Of a DNA stretch of 64,000 nucleotides, positions 23,641 through 35,337 are shown piece after piece (within the stretch, counting starts at the first letter, position 1; the number at the start of each line of letters is the position of its first letter). The notes beneath the pieces were generated by a model. The model was not told where the DNA came from and ran no database searches. It was given only the letters and a program-made list of their open reading frames with translations. The stretch spans positions 51,816,812 to 51,880,811 of the forward strand of contig CM054134.1 in the NCBI GenBank assembly GCA_028751875.1. The letters run 5' to 3'. The DNA comes from Rapana venosa. Taxonomy: Eukaryota > Mollusca > Gastropoda > Neogastropoda > Muricidae. Made by a program: the position numbers and the translations under genes.

Positions 23641-24471
23641 TAGGGATACATCTTAATAATAATAACCCAATACTTATACAGTCTCGCAATAAAAAACAAG
23701 GGGAAATAACCCTTTTCAAAACAGCTCCCCCCAACAACCCTCACCCCCCCCCCCCAAAGCAAGCAATTAAAAGAAAATCCTAAGAATACCCACCCCTACC
23801 CCCACCCCCAAAAAACCCTAACCAAAACAAACAAACAAACAAAAAGAAGGAAAAACCAAACCAACAAAAGATGATAAAAAAAAGAGAAAAACAGACAAAC
23901 AACACAACAAGAACAAGAGCAACAACAAAGCCAAGAAAAATAACACAACCAAACTTAATAAGTCATAAAGATAACATCTACACATTGTCAAATGGTACAC
24001 ATACTTGTTACACATAATTATAAGATATTGAAATAGGGCACTCATTAAAAACTTAAGTACAGAGGCAAGTCCAATAAAGTATTGAAAATATAAAAATATG
24101 AATCCTTCATCAGGATTATATACTATGACTATAAGCAGGAGTATAAAGGTGAGAGAGAGAGAGAGAGACAGAGACAGAGTGTGGTGTTGTGTGTATTTCA
24201 GAGATAATATCCAATATATAAATCCCAAAACAGTATGCATCCCATCAACACTCATTTTAGATTATACTCGTTTCAATTATATGTCATGATAATGATAAAT
24301 AAATTTAATACCCATACTATCACACAATAAAAACAAGAAACAAACCAAGAAGAAATTAAAAACTATACAGTCCTTTAGGGAGAGAATATGGGTGGGTGAG
24401 TGAGTATGTGTGTTGTGTGTGTGTGTGTGTTTGAGCGCGCGTGCGTGTGTGTGTGTGTGTTGTTTGAGTGT

Positions 24472-24502
<31 letters not shown>

Positions 24503-25735
24503 GGGTGTTTCAGGGATAATACTAAATATGTAATACTCACATAGCACAAGAGAGAGAGAAGAGAGAGAGAGAGAGAGGAGGATGAGAGAGAGGAGAGAGA
24601 GGATGAGTAGAGAGAGCGCTTTGAGAGAGATGTGTGAGAGGAGAGAGACGTAGAGTGACAGAGAGAGGGGGGGATGGTGGGTTTCGAGGTGCGCAATGCG
24701 TTGGTGCATGAGCATGCGTGTGTGGATGTTAGACTTATTCTTGAAATTTAAACATTTGCGTCTGTTTTGTGTATTGTTTTCCATTCGTTTTTACTTTTTT
24801 TATTCCTTCTCATGGTACTTATCTCACCTGCCTTGATTTAAGCGCATTTTAATGCTGTCAAAATGCACCATTACTTTCAGAAAATGGAATGCTGAGAACA
24901 AATAAGTGCCACAAATTTCATGTCTGACCGTTCCTTTTTGCACGCAACTTTCGACATTCACACAATGTTGCACGCATAAATTTACATTCTGCTTCACGTT
25001 TCCTCCAGGTTCAATTACCTTCGCTCTTTGTCAACAGGAACAAAGTCCGAGATAAGAAATAACTCGCATTCATAAGGCAATTTCCTGCATCGTTTTGCCA
25101 CTTCGTTTTCCTGTTATCATCTGAACAAAGACGTATTATGTCTGCTGTAAAGTTATGTGAAATATTTTGTGATAACACTCTTCGTGTGCATCCCAAAATA
25201 CAGCGTAGTAATTTCTAAGCAGGCTTTTTCAGTGTGAGGGGGTAGGCCTATGGGAAGTTAATGACCCTATATTCATTTGCATGTCTGGAGGCCGTGACCT
25301 GTCTGTGTCATTTACAGTCTCAAGCAGTGTCATTTAAGTGGCAGGGATAGAGATGGAGAGAGGTCTGATCACTCGCGCGCGTGTGATGTGATTCGATGTT
25401 CATTGTAGTGCTAATCGGATTTGGCCTACTTACATTATTTTTTTTGTTTTTTGAATGCTAACATTAATACAGTAATGGTTTATTCAGTTTTTGCAGCTCA
25501 AAATGTTTCAGAGATATAAACAAGAGTTCTTAACTATGACTATGAGGCAGGAATAATTTTGTTTCTATGATTCAATGCATCAATTTGTTTGATTGGGTTT
25601 TTGTTTTTGTTTGTTTTATTGTGGTGTGGAGGGGGGGGGGGGGCTTTTTTTTTCTTTGTTCCAGTTTTTTGTTTTGGGGGTTTTGTTTGATTTTTGGTTG
25701 GTTTGTTGTTTTTTCTTGTTGCTTCAGTTTGACAG

Positions 25736-27440
25736 ATAACTCCTTTTCTGTGAAGAAAGCATCTGTATGCTGCAGGTCCTCCCAGTCTCCATACAGCTTC
25801 TTGGCCACTGGGGTGGTGGGGTCAGGACAGATCCTCTTTCAGAGTGCTACCTCATGTAGTGGGCAGGACTGTATACAGCCCATGTTGTGTTGTCTGGCTG
25901 CCAGTCTTGTAAGGGCACTGCTGTGTGTGGCCTATGTGGAGTTTTATGTACATATGGTGGTTTAGGTGGTTGTGGCCTGTCCTTACTCTGCATATACAGA
26001 CCTGTTCTCGTCATGTCAGCAGGTAGCAGGGGTTCTGACATGTTTGTAGTGTGAGATTTGTAGTATCCATATGTGCTGCTTGGCCTTGATTATGGTCTTG
26101 GCTTCAGAAAAAACAAACAAACTGACAGACCTATTACCCACTCTTGCCTTGTTTCTTCCTTGCCAGAGAGCCAGCAGTCTCATGCAAACACGCTGCAATG
26201 GGAAGGGACCCACTGTATGACTCCCGCAAGGGAGGCAAGAGTGGAGGATAGTTGCCCAGGCCAGTGCCTCTGTTGGTTTGTAGGGCATATAAAACAGACA
26301 GGGTATCTATCAAGAAGACCTCTACAGGAAGTGTACAAGCTGGCCATGATGCGAGTTAATGCTCTTTCCACGGCTTCTGCCTCAGATTTGTACTTTGTGG
26401 AGGTTTTTAAAATTTTATTCATTTTATTCTTTTATATGGAGGATAATGGAATAAGCACTTATTGCTTTTTTACATCCAGTCCCTGTGTGTATGTGGTTTT
26501 GTAAATTGTGTCATCTGTTCCCACCGGCACACAATGGCCAGGTGCCAAGGTGTTCCAGCAACTCAATAGTAACCTTGTCAGGGCCAGGAGATTGTTTGGG
26601 TTTCAAGGTATTAAGGGCTTCTTTTAGTTCTTTGCTGTTGAAGAGTCTGCCCATGTACTCTGAAGGGTCTTGGCAGTCCTGACGGTTCTTCATGTTATCA
26701 TGAACTTGCCGTTTCCTATCCTGAGGCACTGATATTGCAGACCTACTCATAATTGTTTATAATGCAGTTTGTTGTATTCTTCCCTGTGACCATCTTCTGA
26801 TCGCTCTCAATGTGATATGAGCTGATCTTGTGTCCTCGTCATTCATGGCCCGAGTTGTTGGTGTTGTGTGTTCCTCAGCTTAACACTCTGGGGGTCACCA
26901 AGAATGTGCACTCTGATTCACTCATCCCACCTGGGAATCACTGTGAGATTGACATTGCCTGAGTGAGCTTCTAGAGCTTGTTGCCGTCTCTATCAAGATT
27001 CAACGTTTTGTTTTGGTCTTCTTCCTCTAACTCGCTCTCGTAGCTTGGATATAGGCCTGTTTGTACCTGGCAGAGCAGGCCTTGACGGCTACATTGTTCT
27101 CCAGTGCTGGGTTGTTCTCTGCCTCCTCTCTGGTTCTGACAACCGCATCTTCACGTTCATGTAGTTCATCTTCACGTTCATGTAGTTCATCGGTCCAGCA
27201 TGGCCTATTATAGTTCTTTCGGGCACCAGGGGGAATGGTTTCTGGGGCTGCCTTCATGGTGGCTTGGTTGAGATGCTTAATTAATGACTTTGTTGATGTC
27301 ACTATCATCCACCTTGGATCCTTGCCAATGTTCACCAGGGAGGTGGGAAAACATCCTCTAATCCGCTTTCTTGTAGTTTCCATCTTGGAAAGGTTTTGGG
27401 TCTTATTCAAGATTGATGGTCAGTAACACTGGTCTGTGAC
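25736..27440 (-). pseudogene. Broken LINE with RNase H domain (I/Nimb-like)
   Basis: From high to low coordinates the minus strand gives an endonuclease-RT linker (27027-27410, with RKNYNRPCWTDELHERED), the start of RT with ELKEALNTLKPKQSPGPDKV (26511-26750), a SINE-A insertion (26405-26541), an RNase H domain with YKSEAEAVERAL and VIQWVPSHCSV (26180-26422), then SEAKTIIKAKQ and a C-terminal piece with PVAKKLYGDWEDLQHTDAFF. Most of the RT core is missing. RNase H after RT is characteristic of I-type clades. Several frame changes make it inactive. Confidence 0.78.
26405..26541 (-). mobile_element. SINE-A 3' part inside the broken LINE
   Basis: The family end is recognisable as TATGGAGGATAATGGAATAAGC, then TTTTTTACATCCAGTCCC and TGTTCCCACCGGCACACAATGG. 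It separates the RT and RNase H remnants of the LINE. Confidence 0.8.
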
Positions 27441-28034
27441 TGCTTCCCAGCTGGCTCTGTACCTTTCTGCTGTTTTTTCAGGAAAGCTGTCTCTCTCTTG
27501 AGCATAATTATACTTCAAAGATACATAGAAGAACCTCTCTATCATCCTAATGTATATGAAGTGTCTTGAGCTAAACCAAACTTTGGGCTCGCTGCCCTAA
27601 GTGTGTAATGCAGAAGAAATGAGAATTTTATATTATATTAATTATAAAGAAGAAGAGGGGGATAGGGGAGGAATATACAAGGGGAAAATGGAACAGAGGG
27701 AGAAGATGAAGAGAAGAAGGAAGGCTGAATCTGGAACAAGGAGAGACACGCAGACAGACAACAATAACAAGAAAACAAAATTTAAAAAAAAAAAAAACAC
27801 AAAAAAAGAGGGAAGAGAAAGAAGGAAAGAAGGTGTGAGAAGAGGGAGAAAAATGAGAAGAGAAAAAAGTGACCGGGGGGGGGTGGTGGTAAGAGGTGGG
27901 AAGGATTGAAGAGAGGAAATAAAAAGGGAGGAAGTGGGCAGGAGAGGGATGGAAGCAAGAGGAGTTGTAAAAGGAGTGGGGAGGAGGGTGGGGGGGGGGG
28001 GGGGAGAGACAGAGAGGATAAAAAGACTAGAGAG
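27441..28034. other. No gene recognised; purine-rich tract
   Basis: From 27640 to 28020 the + strand is almost entirely A and G (GAAGAGG-type text). Open frames here are Lys/Arg/Glu-rich by composition and not credible as genes. Confidence 0.6.
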
Positions 28035-28112
28035 GATTAAGCACTTCGATTTGTTTTTTTACAAGATTCAGCGCTATATAAATTCCATATATTATTATCA
28101 TTATTATTTATT
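28035..28112 (+). mobile_element. CR1/L2-like LINE 3' end fragment
   Basis: AAGCACTTCGATTTG, TTTTACAAGATTCAGCGC and TATATAAATTCCAT are followed by ATT repeats. It matches, in reverse orientation, the 3' end of the LINE at 50690. Confidence 0.7.
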
Positions 28113-28302
28113 AAAAAGCATGAAGAGATGATAGCAATAAGAGGAGAGAGAAAGGAGCACAGTCAGACCAAAAGTCAAGAAGGAATGAAAGGATTTCTCA
28201 TCACAGCAGCATTTTTATTTCTTAGTGTTACATTTTCCTTGCTAATGCTTGCCCTGTCTTCTTTTTAGTTCTTTTTATTTAACTTCTTCTGAGTTTTTAT
28301 GC

Positions 28303-28344
<42 letters not shown>

Positions 28345-28441
28345 ACCCACCCCCCCCCCCTCCCCCCGCCCTCTTTCCCTTTCCCCTTTCCCCTTTTCCT
28401 TTTTTCCCCCTCCTTTATTTCCCTCTGCACCGCCCCTTTTC

Positions 28442-28475
<34 letters not shown>

Positions 28476-28500
28476 GGCCCCCCCTTTTTTTTTTTCCCCC
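28113..28500. other. Spacer ending in long C runs at the gap edge
   Basis: About 170 bp of ordinary sequence is followed by C runs with scattered T from 28303 to 28500. The C runs are probably consensus collapse at a contig end. Confidence 0.6.
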
Positions 28501-29000
28501 NNNNNNNNNNNNNNNNNNNNNNNNNNNNNNNNNNNNNNNNNNNNNNNNNNNNNNNNNNNNNNNNNNNNNNNNNNNNNNNNNNNNNNNNNNNNNNNNNNNN
28601 NNNNNNNNNNNNNNNNNNNNNNNNNNNNNNNNNNNNNNNNNNNNNNNNNNNNNNNNNNNNNNNNNNNNNNNNNNNNNNNNNNNNNNNNNNNNNNNNNNNN
28701 NNNNNNNNNNNNNNNNNNNNNNNNNNNNNNNNNNNNNNNNNNNNNNNNNNNNNNNNNNNNNNNNNNNNNNNNNNNNNNNNNNNNNNNNNNNNNNNNNNNN
28801 NNNNNNNNNNNNNNNNNNNNNNNNNNNNNNNNNNNNNNNNNNNNNNNNNNNNNNNNNNNNNNNNNNNNNNNNNNNNNNNNNNNNNNNNNNNNNNNNNNNN
28901 NNNNNNNNNNNNNNNNNNNNNNNNNNNNNNNNNNNNNNNNNNNNNNNNNNNNNNNNNNNNNNNNNNNNNNNNNNNNNNNNNNNNNNNNNNNNNNNNNNNN
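28501..29000. other. Assembly gap, 500 N
   Basis: This is a second placeholder of exactly 500 N. It lies directly upstream of the packaging-ATPase remnant, so more of that element may be missing here. Confidence 0.99.
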
Positions 29001-29154
29001 AACTTAAATATCATTGGGGGTGACTTAAGATCAACAGATGATGATAAGCTGCAGGGTTTCAGGAAGACGCATTGAAAACGGCTCAGAAGAATAACTTAAA
29101 AAATAGAGAAGAGCAAGAAATGATGAGCCCATAAAAATATATCTATTTGTAGTG
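29001..29154 (+). other. Sequence between gap and ATPase remnant
   Basis: An open frame enters from the gap and ends at 29075; its last two dozen residues match nothing I recognise. It could be the end of a neighbouring element gene. Confidence 0.3.
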
Positions 29155-29740
29155 ATGGATGCACAGCTCAACATTGAAGGAAATAGACTAAAAGAAGTTG
29201 TTTACTAATGGACCAGCTAAGTTTTCTACCAAAAAAGCACACTGCTCTCTAATATGCGGCCAGACTGGCTGTGGCAAGACTGTATTTGTTTTAGATTTAT
29301 TACAAACAGTGTACAAAAATCATTTCGAGTTCATTGTTATATTCTGTCCAACACTGCACAACAATAAAACATACAGAGAGAGAAAATTTATTTGGACAGA
29401 TGAGAATATAATTATTGTTAATCCCTCTGACAGGCTAAGTGAGTGTTTAGAATACTATCACAGGCTGTTTGAAAATAGGCAGACCCTTTTCTTAATAGAC
29501 AACTGCTCAGCAGAGCGTGACATTGTTAAGAAAAGGAATAGTTTGTCTAAGCTTGCTTTCAGTGGGAGACATGCACAGATATCTGTTTGGTTGCTGATAC
29601 AAAAATATAATAGCATATTAAAAGATTACCGTGAACAAATCAAAGTCGTTGTAATTTTTCACATGAAAGACAGAGATGGGTTTAATAATTGCCTTCGGGA
29701 GAATGATGTTATTACAGACGGACAAGAAAGAAAAGAATAA
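29155..29740 (+). pseudogene. Packaging-type P-loop ATPase, Polinton/Maverick- or virus-like, frameshifted
   Basis: The main frame (29198-29740) encodes about 180 residues of the FtsK/HerA-related A32-type ATPase family, which pumps DNA into capsids in Polinton transposons and related DNA viruses. Visible are a Walker A (GQTGCGKT), a hydrophobic strand ending in Asp as Walker B (TLFLIDN), a downstream SGRHAQISVWLLIQ segment resembling sensor text, and a conserved tail with KDRDGFNNCLREND. The frame opens with TTG right after a stop. A short ATG-initiated frame at 29155 stops at 29206-29208 in another phase, so an indel probably separates start and body. Length is slightly short for the family. 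No capsid, protease, integrase or polymerase gene is seen nearby. Sequence quality is good, so the break may be real. Confidence 0.72.
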
Positions 29741-30396
29741 AACTAAAACTGAGAAGCTCAAAGCATAGTAAACTAATACTCAAAACAGACAGCCGACTAA
29801 ATACTGTGTAATTTGTAAAACCCAATAGCTTATTTTTAAACACCCACAAAAACATGCAGACAGACACAAAACATACACACATACACTCTCACACACAAAC
29901 ACACATAATACATATATCAATGTCCTGTGCTATGAGCTGTAGGCCTACTGCTGTGTTGTATTGGCAACATGCCAAAATCTTTTGCTAACACACAGGTGCA
30001 ATGGAGGCGTGGCTAAGTATTGCACCATCAGATAGGAAGGTTTATATTTATTAATTTTCACTCTTCTATCACCCTTCGGGCAGCCCAGTGGGGAAGTCGG
30101 AATGGGTTAGACAGGGCAGGCAGGCAGAGCAGGCAGGCATGGGATCGAACCCCTGTAGGGATAGCAGTAGCTACAGGTCCTATGTGTTGTGTGAATGCGT
30201 GTGGTGTGTGAATGCGTGTGTCAGCATTCCAATAGTCCTGAATGCCGGAAATCTTCTCCCTACCCAAAGCTCCGTTGCAGTGCCCTCCAAATTTCTCCTT
30301 CTGTAACGGAGCCTGGCTTTTTTTTTAAAATAAAAAATTCAGCATAAATCAAATAATAAAGAAGTATTAGTTTATTTTTTTAATAGTATTTTTGTA
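29741..30396. other. No gene recognised; contains a tRNA-like fragment
   Basis: Around 30079-30165 the text GGCAGCCCAGTGGGGAAG followed later by GGGATCGAACCCC weakly resembles a SINE head, without enough further match to name it. The rest is AT-rich. Confidence 0.35.
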
Positions 30397-30640
30397 TTAG
30401 TTCTTGACAAGATATTGTTTAGCAAAAATTCCCATAATTTTATATTACCCATCAAAATAAAATAGGAACATTTTCATTTTTAGTAGAGAGATAAGATGTT
30501 AATAAGTTCTTGACAAAATATTTTATTAGTTATTAATAAGTTGTTGATAAAGTTCTTGACAAGTTCTTGATAAGATATTGTTTTATCATAAATTCCCATA
30601 ATTTTATAGTTTTACCCATCAAAGCAAGATTGTATTGTAA
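30397..30640. repeat. Diverged direct repeat, about 65 bp
   Basis: GTTCTTGACAAGATATTGTT followed by AAATTCCCATAATTTTATA and ACCCATCAAA occurs near 30402 and again near 30562, with GTTCTTGACAA motifs between. It lies just before the palindrome at 30660. Confidence 0.6.
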
Positions 30641-30659
30641 CATTTTTTTATTTATTACA

Positions 30660-30822
30660 AGAGATAGGCAAAAAGCCGACTTAAGGTAAAGTGCTCTTCA
30701 AACTTACCTAGTTTTTATAAAAACATGGCAACTTTTTGGGCCGATGAGGCGCAGACGAATCGTCCAAAAACTAGGTAAGATTGAAGAGCAGTTGAGCTTA
30801 AGTCGGCTTTTTGCCTATCTCT
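30660..30822. repeat. 163-bp near-perfect foldback (hairpin or MITE-like)
   Basis: The outer 26 bases (starting AGAGATAGGCAAAAAGCC) and the last 26 bases are exact reverse complements. An inner pair of about 24 bases (GCTCTTCAAACTTACCTAG and its complement, one mismatch) lies just inside, leaving a loop of about 50 bases. No coding capacity is visible. It may be a foldback transposon, a MITE or a transcribed hairpin. Confidence 0.85.
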
Positions 30823-31014
30823 ATCAGCCCACTCATTTGGAAAGAATCCACTGTGTGAAGGCACCCAACAGAAAGTGACACTTTATGCCCTTTAAGGTTA
30901 AAAAGGGTGTATGGCGTGCTTAATCTCTACTGCAATATTTAAAGTTGTCTTGTACCACAAGGATTTTAAAGCATACAATACCGACCTAGAATCAACATAA
31001 ACACGGATTTGTAT

Positions 31015-31048
<34 letters not shown>

Positions 31049-31820
31049 ACGTGTGTGTATGTATATATGTGTGTGTGTGTGCATGCGTGCAAGTGTGTGC
31101 TAGTACACGCCGGAACTCTCTCTGTGTGTGTGTGCGTGTGTTGTGCCGCGCGCACGCGGATGTGTATATGAGCTTACAAGTTAATCGTACCAATACGTTT
31201 TTATACCCATGAAAAGTGTGACTTAATGACTATCAAGAAAATCTGATGTGTTTAATGTTGTTGTTTGGCTACAAGTCATGTAAATGACGGCTGCGTACGT
31301 CTAGTGTACCCCTGTCTCATACTCCTTGTATGATAATGAGGAAACGTCTGTGATGTGAATTGATTGTAGCCATTTATATGCTCCAGTTCATTGTAAATAA
31401 AAATTGCACAATAAACATATTTCCCATCGCCCTCGTCTTTTGTCATCACCCGCCCGTCGTTCGTCGCCCCTTTGTCGTCGTCCCCACACCACCACCATGT
31501 CATCGTAAACATAAATCATCATCATCCTTTCATCTTTAAACATCACCAACAAATCCTAAACATCCACAAACAAGCGTCCCCGTCATTTTCGTCTTTAAAG
31601 GGGGAAGGGAGGAGGAGGAGGGGGTTAATACAAAGAAGAAAGAAAAATCAAAGGCGAAGAAAATGCAAAGGAAATAATGAAAAGGGAGAAGAAGAATGCA
31701 AAGGGAAAGAAAAAAAATCCCAAAGGAGTAAAAAAAAATGTAAAAGAAAAAATTTAAAAAAAAAGATTGCGAACAAAAAAGAAGGAAAAGAAAAAATTGA
31801 AAATTGATGATTTTTCCACC
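30823..31820. other. No gene recognised; GT microsatellite and A-rich tract
   Basis: A (GT)n with GCGC interruptions spans about 31012-31150. CAT/CGT-rich text follows at 31430-31570 and an A/G-rich poor-quality tract at 31600-31800. Confidence 0.55.
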
Positions 31821-34800
31821 CATCATCATCGGGACCCTGGCCTTGGCGGTCGTGGGGGGGGGACTGAAAGACGATGCTTTTTGTGGAAGCCCCCCTCCAT
31901 CCATCCGGTCCTGGGTTTCGCGCAGTAGTGCCGAGTCTTTTCCCCTGGCCCATTCTTGATTTTTTGGCCACCCCAAGACTTTTTCCCTTGTTTTCCCCCC
32001 CTTTTGGGGCCACCTTCGATTTTTCCCCTTTGCATTTTACTTTTTTTTGGGCAGAGTTTTTGTGGGGGGGTGACGGGGCCGAACCAGTCACCTTTTCTTT
32101 TTGGGACGATGGTGAAAAGGGGTTCCTTGGCCCTCCCCGAGCCGTGTTATTTGACTTTTGACAAATTCATTGGTTTTTTCGTTCTCTCCGGGGATATGCC
32201 CAGATTTTTTAAAAGGCTTTTTGTTTCAAGACGGGGACTCGCTTTGCTGTTTGCGGGTTAATGTCCGGGTTTCACTTCCGACGCAGGATGGGGACGGGGA
32301 ATTTGGGTTTTGGGTAGATTTTAAAGTTTATGGGAAACGATCTCTTTACTTTTCCAAAATTGGTGGTGAGTTTTGTAAAGGGAAGATTTTGCCATGGCTA
32401 TTTGATTTTGATTTCTGTCGTCGACGCCCGTCCTTTGTGAGTTTAGCCCCGGGAAGGAAATTTAAAAAAGCGTCTACTCCTCCAGTTTTTTTCCCTTTAA
32501 AGAAAAATTTTAGCGGGGGGCATTGCTCGTGCTTTTCCAAGTACTTTACTTTTCTCCGGCTCCCCTTTCCATCCCATATCCCTTCCAGCCCCTTTTTCTA
32601 AAGTCTGGTCTAAGATCTTGCAGCTCTGTGTTATTTTCCGCCCATGAGGTAAAGGCCATCGGCAAACCGTTTTTTGTTGGGGGGGTTCTCCCGCCAATGG
32701 ATAGGGTAGAGGGGAAAATTTCAGGGGGGTTCTCCCCCATAATTTTTTCCCAAAGAACAAAATTGGGAACGGGACTGGAGAAAAAGGGCACCCTTTGTCG
32801 GCCCCCAACTGTGGTTTTGAAGAAAATTTTCCCCAACCTGATTGTTCAAAAGGGACTGCACTGCTTGCTGTTGTTATGCTTAAAAGGTTTGCACAAAGTC
32901 CTTCTTCAATCCCAAAAACTTTTAACCCCCTGCCACGGGCCCTTCGTGCCTACTCGCCCAAAACCTTTCTTAAAAGCCCAAAGAAGTTGGGAAAACAGGT
33001 TTTCTCGTGTTGAAGTTTTTTTTTTCCATATGTTTGTGGCATTTAAAAAATCTGTTCATTTTTGCCCTCCCTGCCCCTAAACCCGCTTTTCCTCTGCGAG
33101 GTGTTTCTGCCCCTTCTTGAGTCGATTAAAAATAACTTTGAGCATGATCGGGGGCGTGGCTGATGAGGCTGATTGTTCTTTTTTTTTTGGGGCCATTGGC
33201 GTAAATTCCCCTTCTTGGGCCCGGGGGTTTTTTGAGTGATTGTTTTTTTCCATTCTGTTGGCCCCGTTTTTTTTTTCTTCCCCAAAACCCTTTTGACGGG
33301 TAAACTGGGAACTTTTTTGATGACTGTTTTTGCCACCAGCTTGGCAGCTTGCTGGTTTATTGGTTTTGGGTCCTGGGGGGGTTTCCTACTGGGAAGCCTT
33401 GGGGGATGGCTTCTTCCAACTTCCCCCCTCAGAAAAGGTAAGGCGAGGGGGCTCTTGTGTTGCGCTTTTTTCTTCTATTATCTCTTGTCAGGGTTTTATT
33501 GGGTGTTGAAAAATTCTTGACAATACTCAACCACCCGTTCAATGGGAGTGAGCTTTCTGTGAGGAGGTTTCCGGAGCTGTCCCTTTAATGACTGATGAAA
33601 TTTTGGGTTTTAAGTGGTTTGTGAGGTTTTTTTCAGGGTTTCGTAAGCCTTTTTACTGTTTCCCACTTTTTGTTTTTTTCCCATCCACACAAATTTATCA
33701 CTTGATCCACTTCCTCTGGCCCTTTTTCATTGACTTTTCACGAGATTGTTGGCCTCCCGGGATTCTTTTGGGTTTGGGAAAACCTGGTTTTGGTTTTTTA
33801 GTGCTCTTCTTGTAAAACGCAGGGGGTCCCAAAATGTCATTGGTAGTCCTGGCTGGTGTTTACCTCGGGCGACCCAGTACCCCCTCGCTGTTTCTCGGAC
33901 TTTCCTCATTTAAGTTGTTGGGGAGGGCATTGGGTGTCATTGTCCAGGAAGGGGTTTAAAGCCCCAAACGTTCCGCCAAGCTTAGCTTGGAAGATCTCCT
34001 CGGCTTTTTGGATCTTTCAGTTTGTCCAACCCTCAAATTGATCGTGGGGGTTTTCAGGCTGTTTTTTTTTTCTTCGCTTCATTTTGAATACCAGCAGCAC
34101 AAGGTCGTGGTCGCTGCCTATGTCAGCTCCAGGGTAGGTTCTTGTTCTGGCTCTGTTGATGCTGGATTTGAAGCGCCGTGGTGTTAAGATAAAATCTATT
34201 TGGTTATGGATCTTGCCGTTTGGTGCATGCCAGGTTGTCCTCCTTGACTGCTTGTGGGGATAGAGGGTATTGGCAATGGTAAGTCTGTGGGTGCAGGCAA
34301 ACTCCAGCAGACGTAGTCCCCTGTCGTTGGTCTCCCCAGCTCCAAACTGACCAACTGTTCCGGCCCATTGGTTGTAAGAGTCAGGACCTACTTTGGCGTT
34401 AAAATCCCCTTGGATGATGATGATGTCCTTCTTGGGTATTTTCTTAATGGTCTCTTCAAGATGTTCATAAAATTCTTCTACTTCTTCATCTGTATGGTCA
34501 GATGATGGTGCATAGATTTGTATGATGGTGATGTTCTTGGGCTTGGCCGACACCCGGATGCTGATAATCCTGCTGGAAGCCGGTGTACAGCTGATAATGC
34601 ACCCCACTACTTCCTTTCTGACAATAAATGCCACTCCATGTTGGTGATGTTTCTCTTGGCCACTGTACCAGATCTTGTTGCCTTCTTCAGTCAATGTCTC
34701 ACCAAATCCTGTCCATCTCACTTCTCCTAGTCCAATAATGTCCCATTTATATTGGCTAAGCTCATACTCTAGTTCTTTGATTTTTCCGCACTGGTAGAGT

Positions 34801-34990
34801 GTACGGACGTTCCATGTACCAATGGTGATTTGTTCTCTAGGGAGCTTAAGTAATGTTTTAACTCCAGTAGCTGACTTGTCACTTCCACCCTGGTGTTGAT
34901 CAATGGAAAGCGCGGTCGTTGGTAACCCGGGCCTCGACCGATCCGGTATCATTTCGGCTTTGCATTTGTCTTTCATGTTTTTTCTGTGGG
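31821..34990 (-). mobile_element. RTE/BovB-like LINE, second family
   Basis: The 5' part is clean and carries an endonuclease (34017-34976). From 34016 down to 31821 the sequence is riddled with homopolymer indels, but RT-region fragments and a C-terminal SRTGWMEGGFHKKHR-like segment can still be read. The 3' end is a GATGATGATGGG microsatellite tail, as in RTE elements. The endonuclease text differs clearly from that of the 19.5-22.6 kb LINE, so it is a separate family. The exact 5' end could not be set. Confidence 0.8.
34017..34976 (-). CDS. LINE endonuclease (EEP family), second RTE family
   Basis: This 319-residue frame starts at a true ATG. Motifs in order are IGTWNVRTLYQ near residue 52, GEVRWTG, QIYAPSSD, IIQGDFNAKVG, NQIDFIL and IGSDHDLVL, i.e. 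the catalytic Asn, Glu, Asp-Asn and terminal Ser-Asp-His of the AP-endonuclease fold that nicks target DNA. Such proteins are often mislabelled as craniofacial development protein 2-like in animal genomes. The frame runs into noisy sequence at 34017, where it would normally continue into reverse transcriptase. Confidence 0.88.
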   Translation of the reverse strand: MKDKCKAEMIPDRSRPGLPTTALSIDQHQGGSDKSATGVKTLLKLPREQITIGTWNVRTLYQCGKIKELEYELSQYKWDIIGLGEVRWTGFGETLTEEGNKIWYSGQEKHHQHGVAFIVRKEVVGCIISCTPASSRIISIRVSAKPKNITIIQIYAPSSDHTDEEVEEFYEHLEETIKKIPKKDIIIIQGDFNAKVGPDSYNQWAGTVGQFGAGETNDRGLRLLEFACTHRLTIANTLYPHKQSRRTTWHAPNGKIHNQIDFILTPRRFKSSINRARTRTYPGADIGSDHDLVLLVFKMKRRKKKQPENPHDQFEGWTN

Positions 34991-35221
34991 CTTAGGATAT
35001 TCCTTGGTGGCGCCAATCTCCTCTCCAAGTCTCCATATGTTTTGGGTTTTTTCTATTGGGGTTTCCTCCCCCACATGCGACAGGTTGTACTGGGTTACAT
35101 GGATACCAGTAGCAGTAGCAGAGAACTGATGACAGTAATGATGACAAAATCGAGACGAGAACTACGACGACGACAGCGTCTGTGTTTGTCCGTCTTTCTG
35201 TATCTACCTCTGTCTTTGTCC

Positions 35222-35226
<5 letters not shown>

Positions 35227-35298
<72 letters not shown>
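35227..35298. repeat. (TC)n microsatellite
   Basis: More than 30 consecutive CT/TC units. Confidence 0.95.
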
Positions 35299-35302
<4 letters not shown>

Positions 35303-35337
35303 TCTCTGTCTCTCTGTCCCTCTAATCTCTATATTCA

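Larger units (their letters stand above)
22650..25735. other. No gene recognised; microsatellite-rich DNA
   Basis: This stretch holds a (GT)n at about 22815-22878, a 68-72 bp tandem pair at 23252-23382, a GA run at 23536-23566, A/C-rich text at 23700-23960, GT repeats at 24406-24500 and GA-rich DNA at 24551-24670. From 24700 to 25735 the sequence is clean and unique-looking, with no exon I can support. Confidence 0.55.

Noticed and set aside
25736..26060. Apparent host exon on the minus strand with a proline-rich frame
   Set aside because: In the correct frames the region reads as the C-terminal part of a LINE polyprotein, continuous with the adjacent RNase H domain.
28249..29075. Large frames crossing the N gap (also 6302-7144)
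   Set aside because: They consist of unknown residues and homopolymer translation.
29198..29200. TTG as a genuine start of the packaging ATPase
   Set aside because: It directly follows a stop and there is an ATG frame just upstream in another phase; an indel is the simpler explanation.
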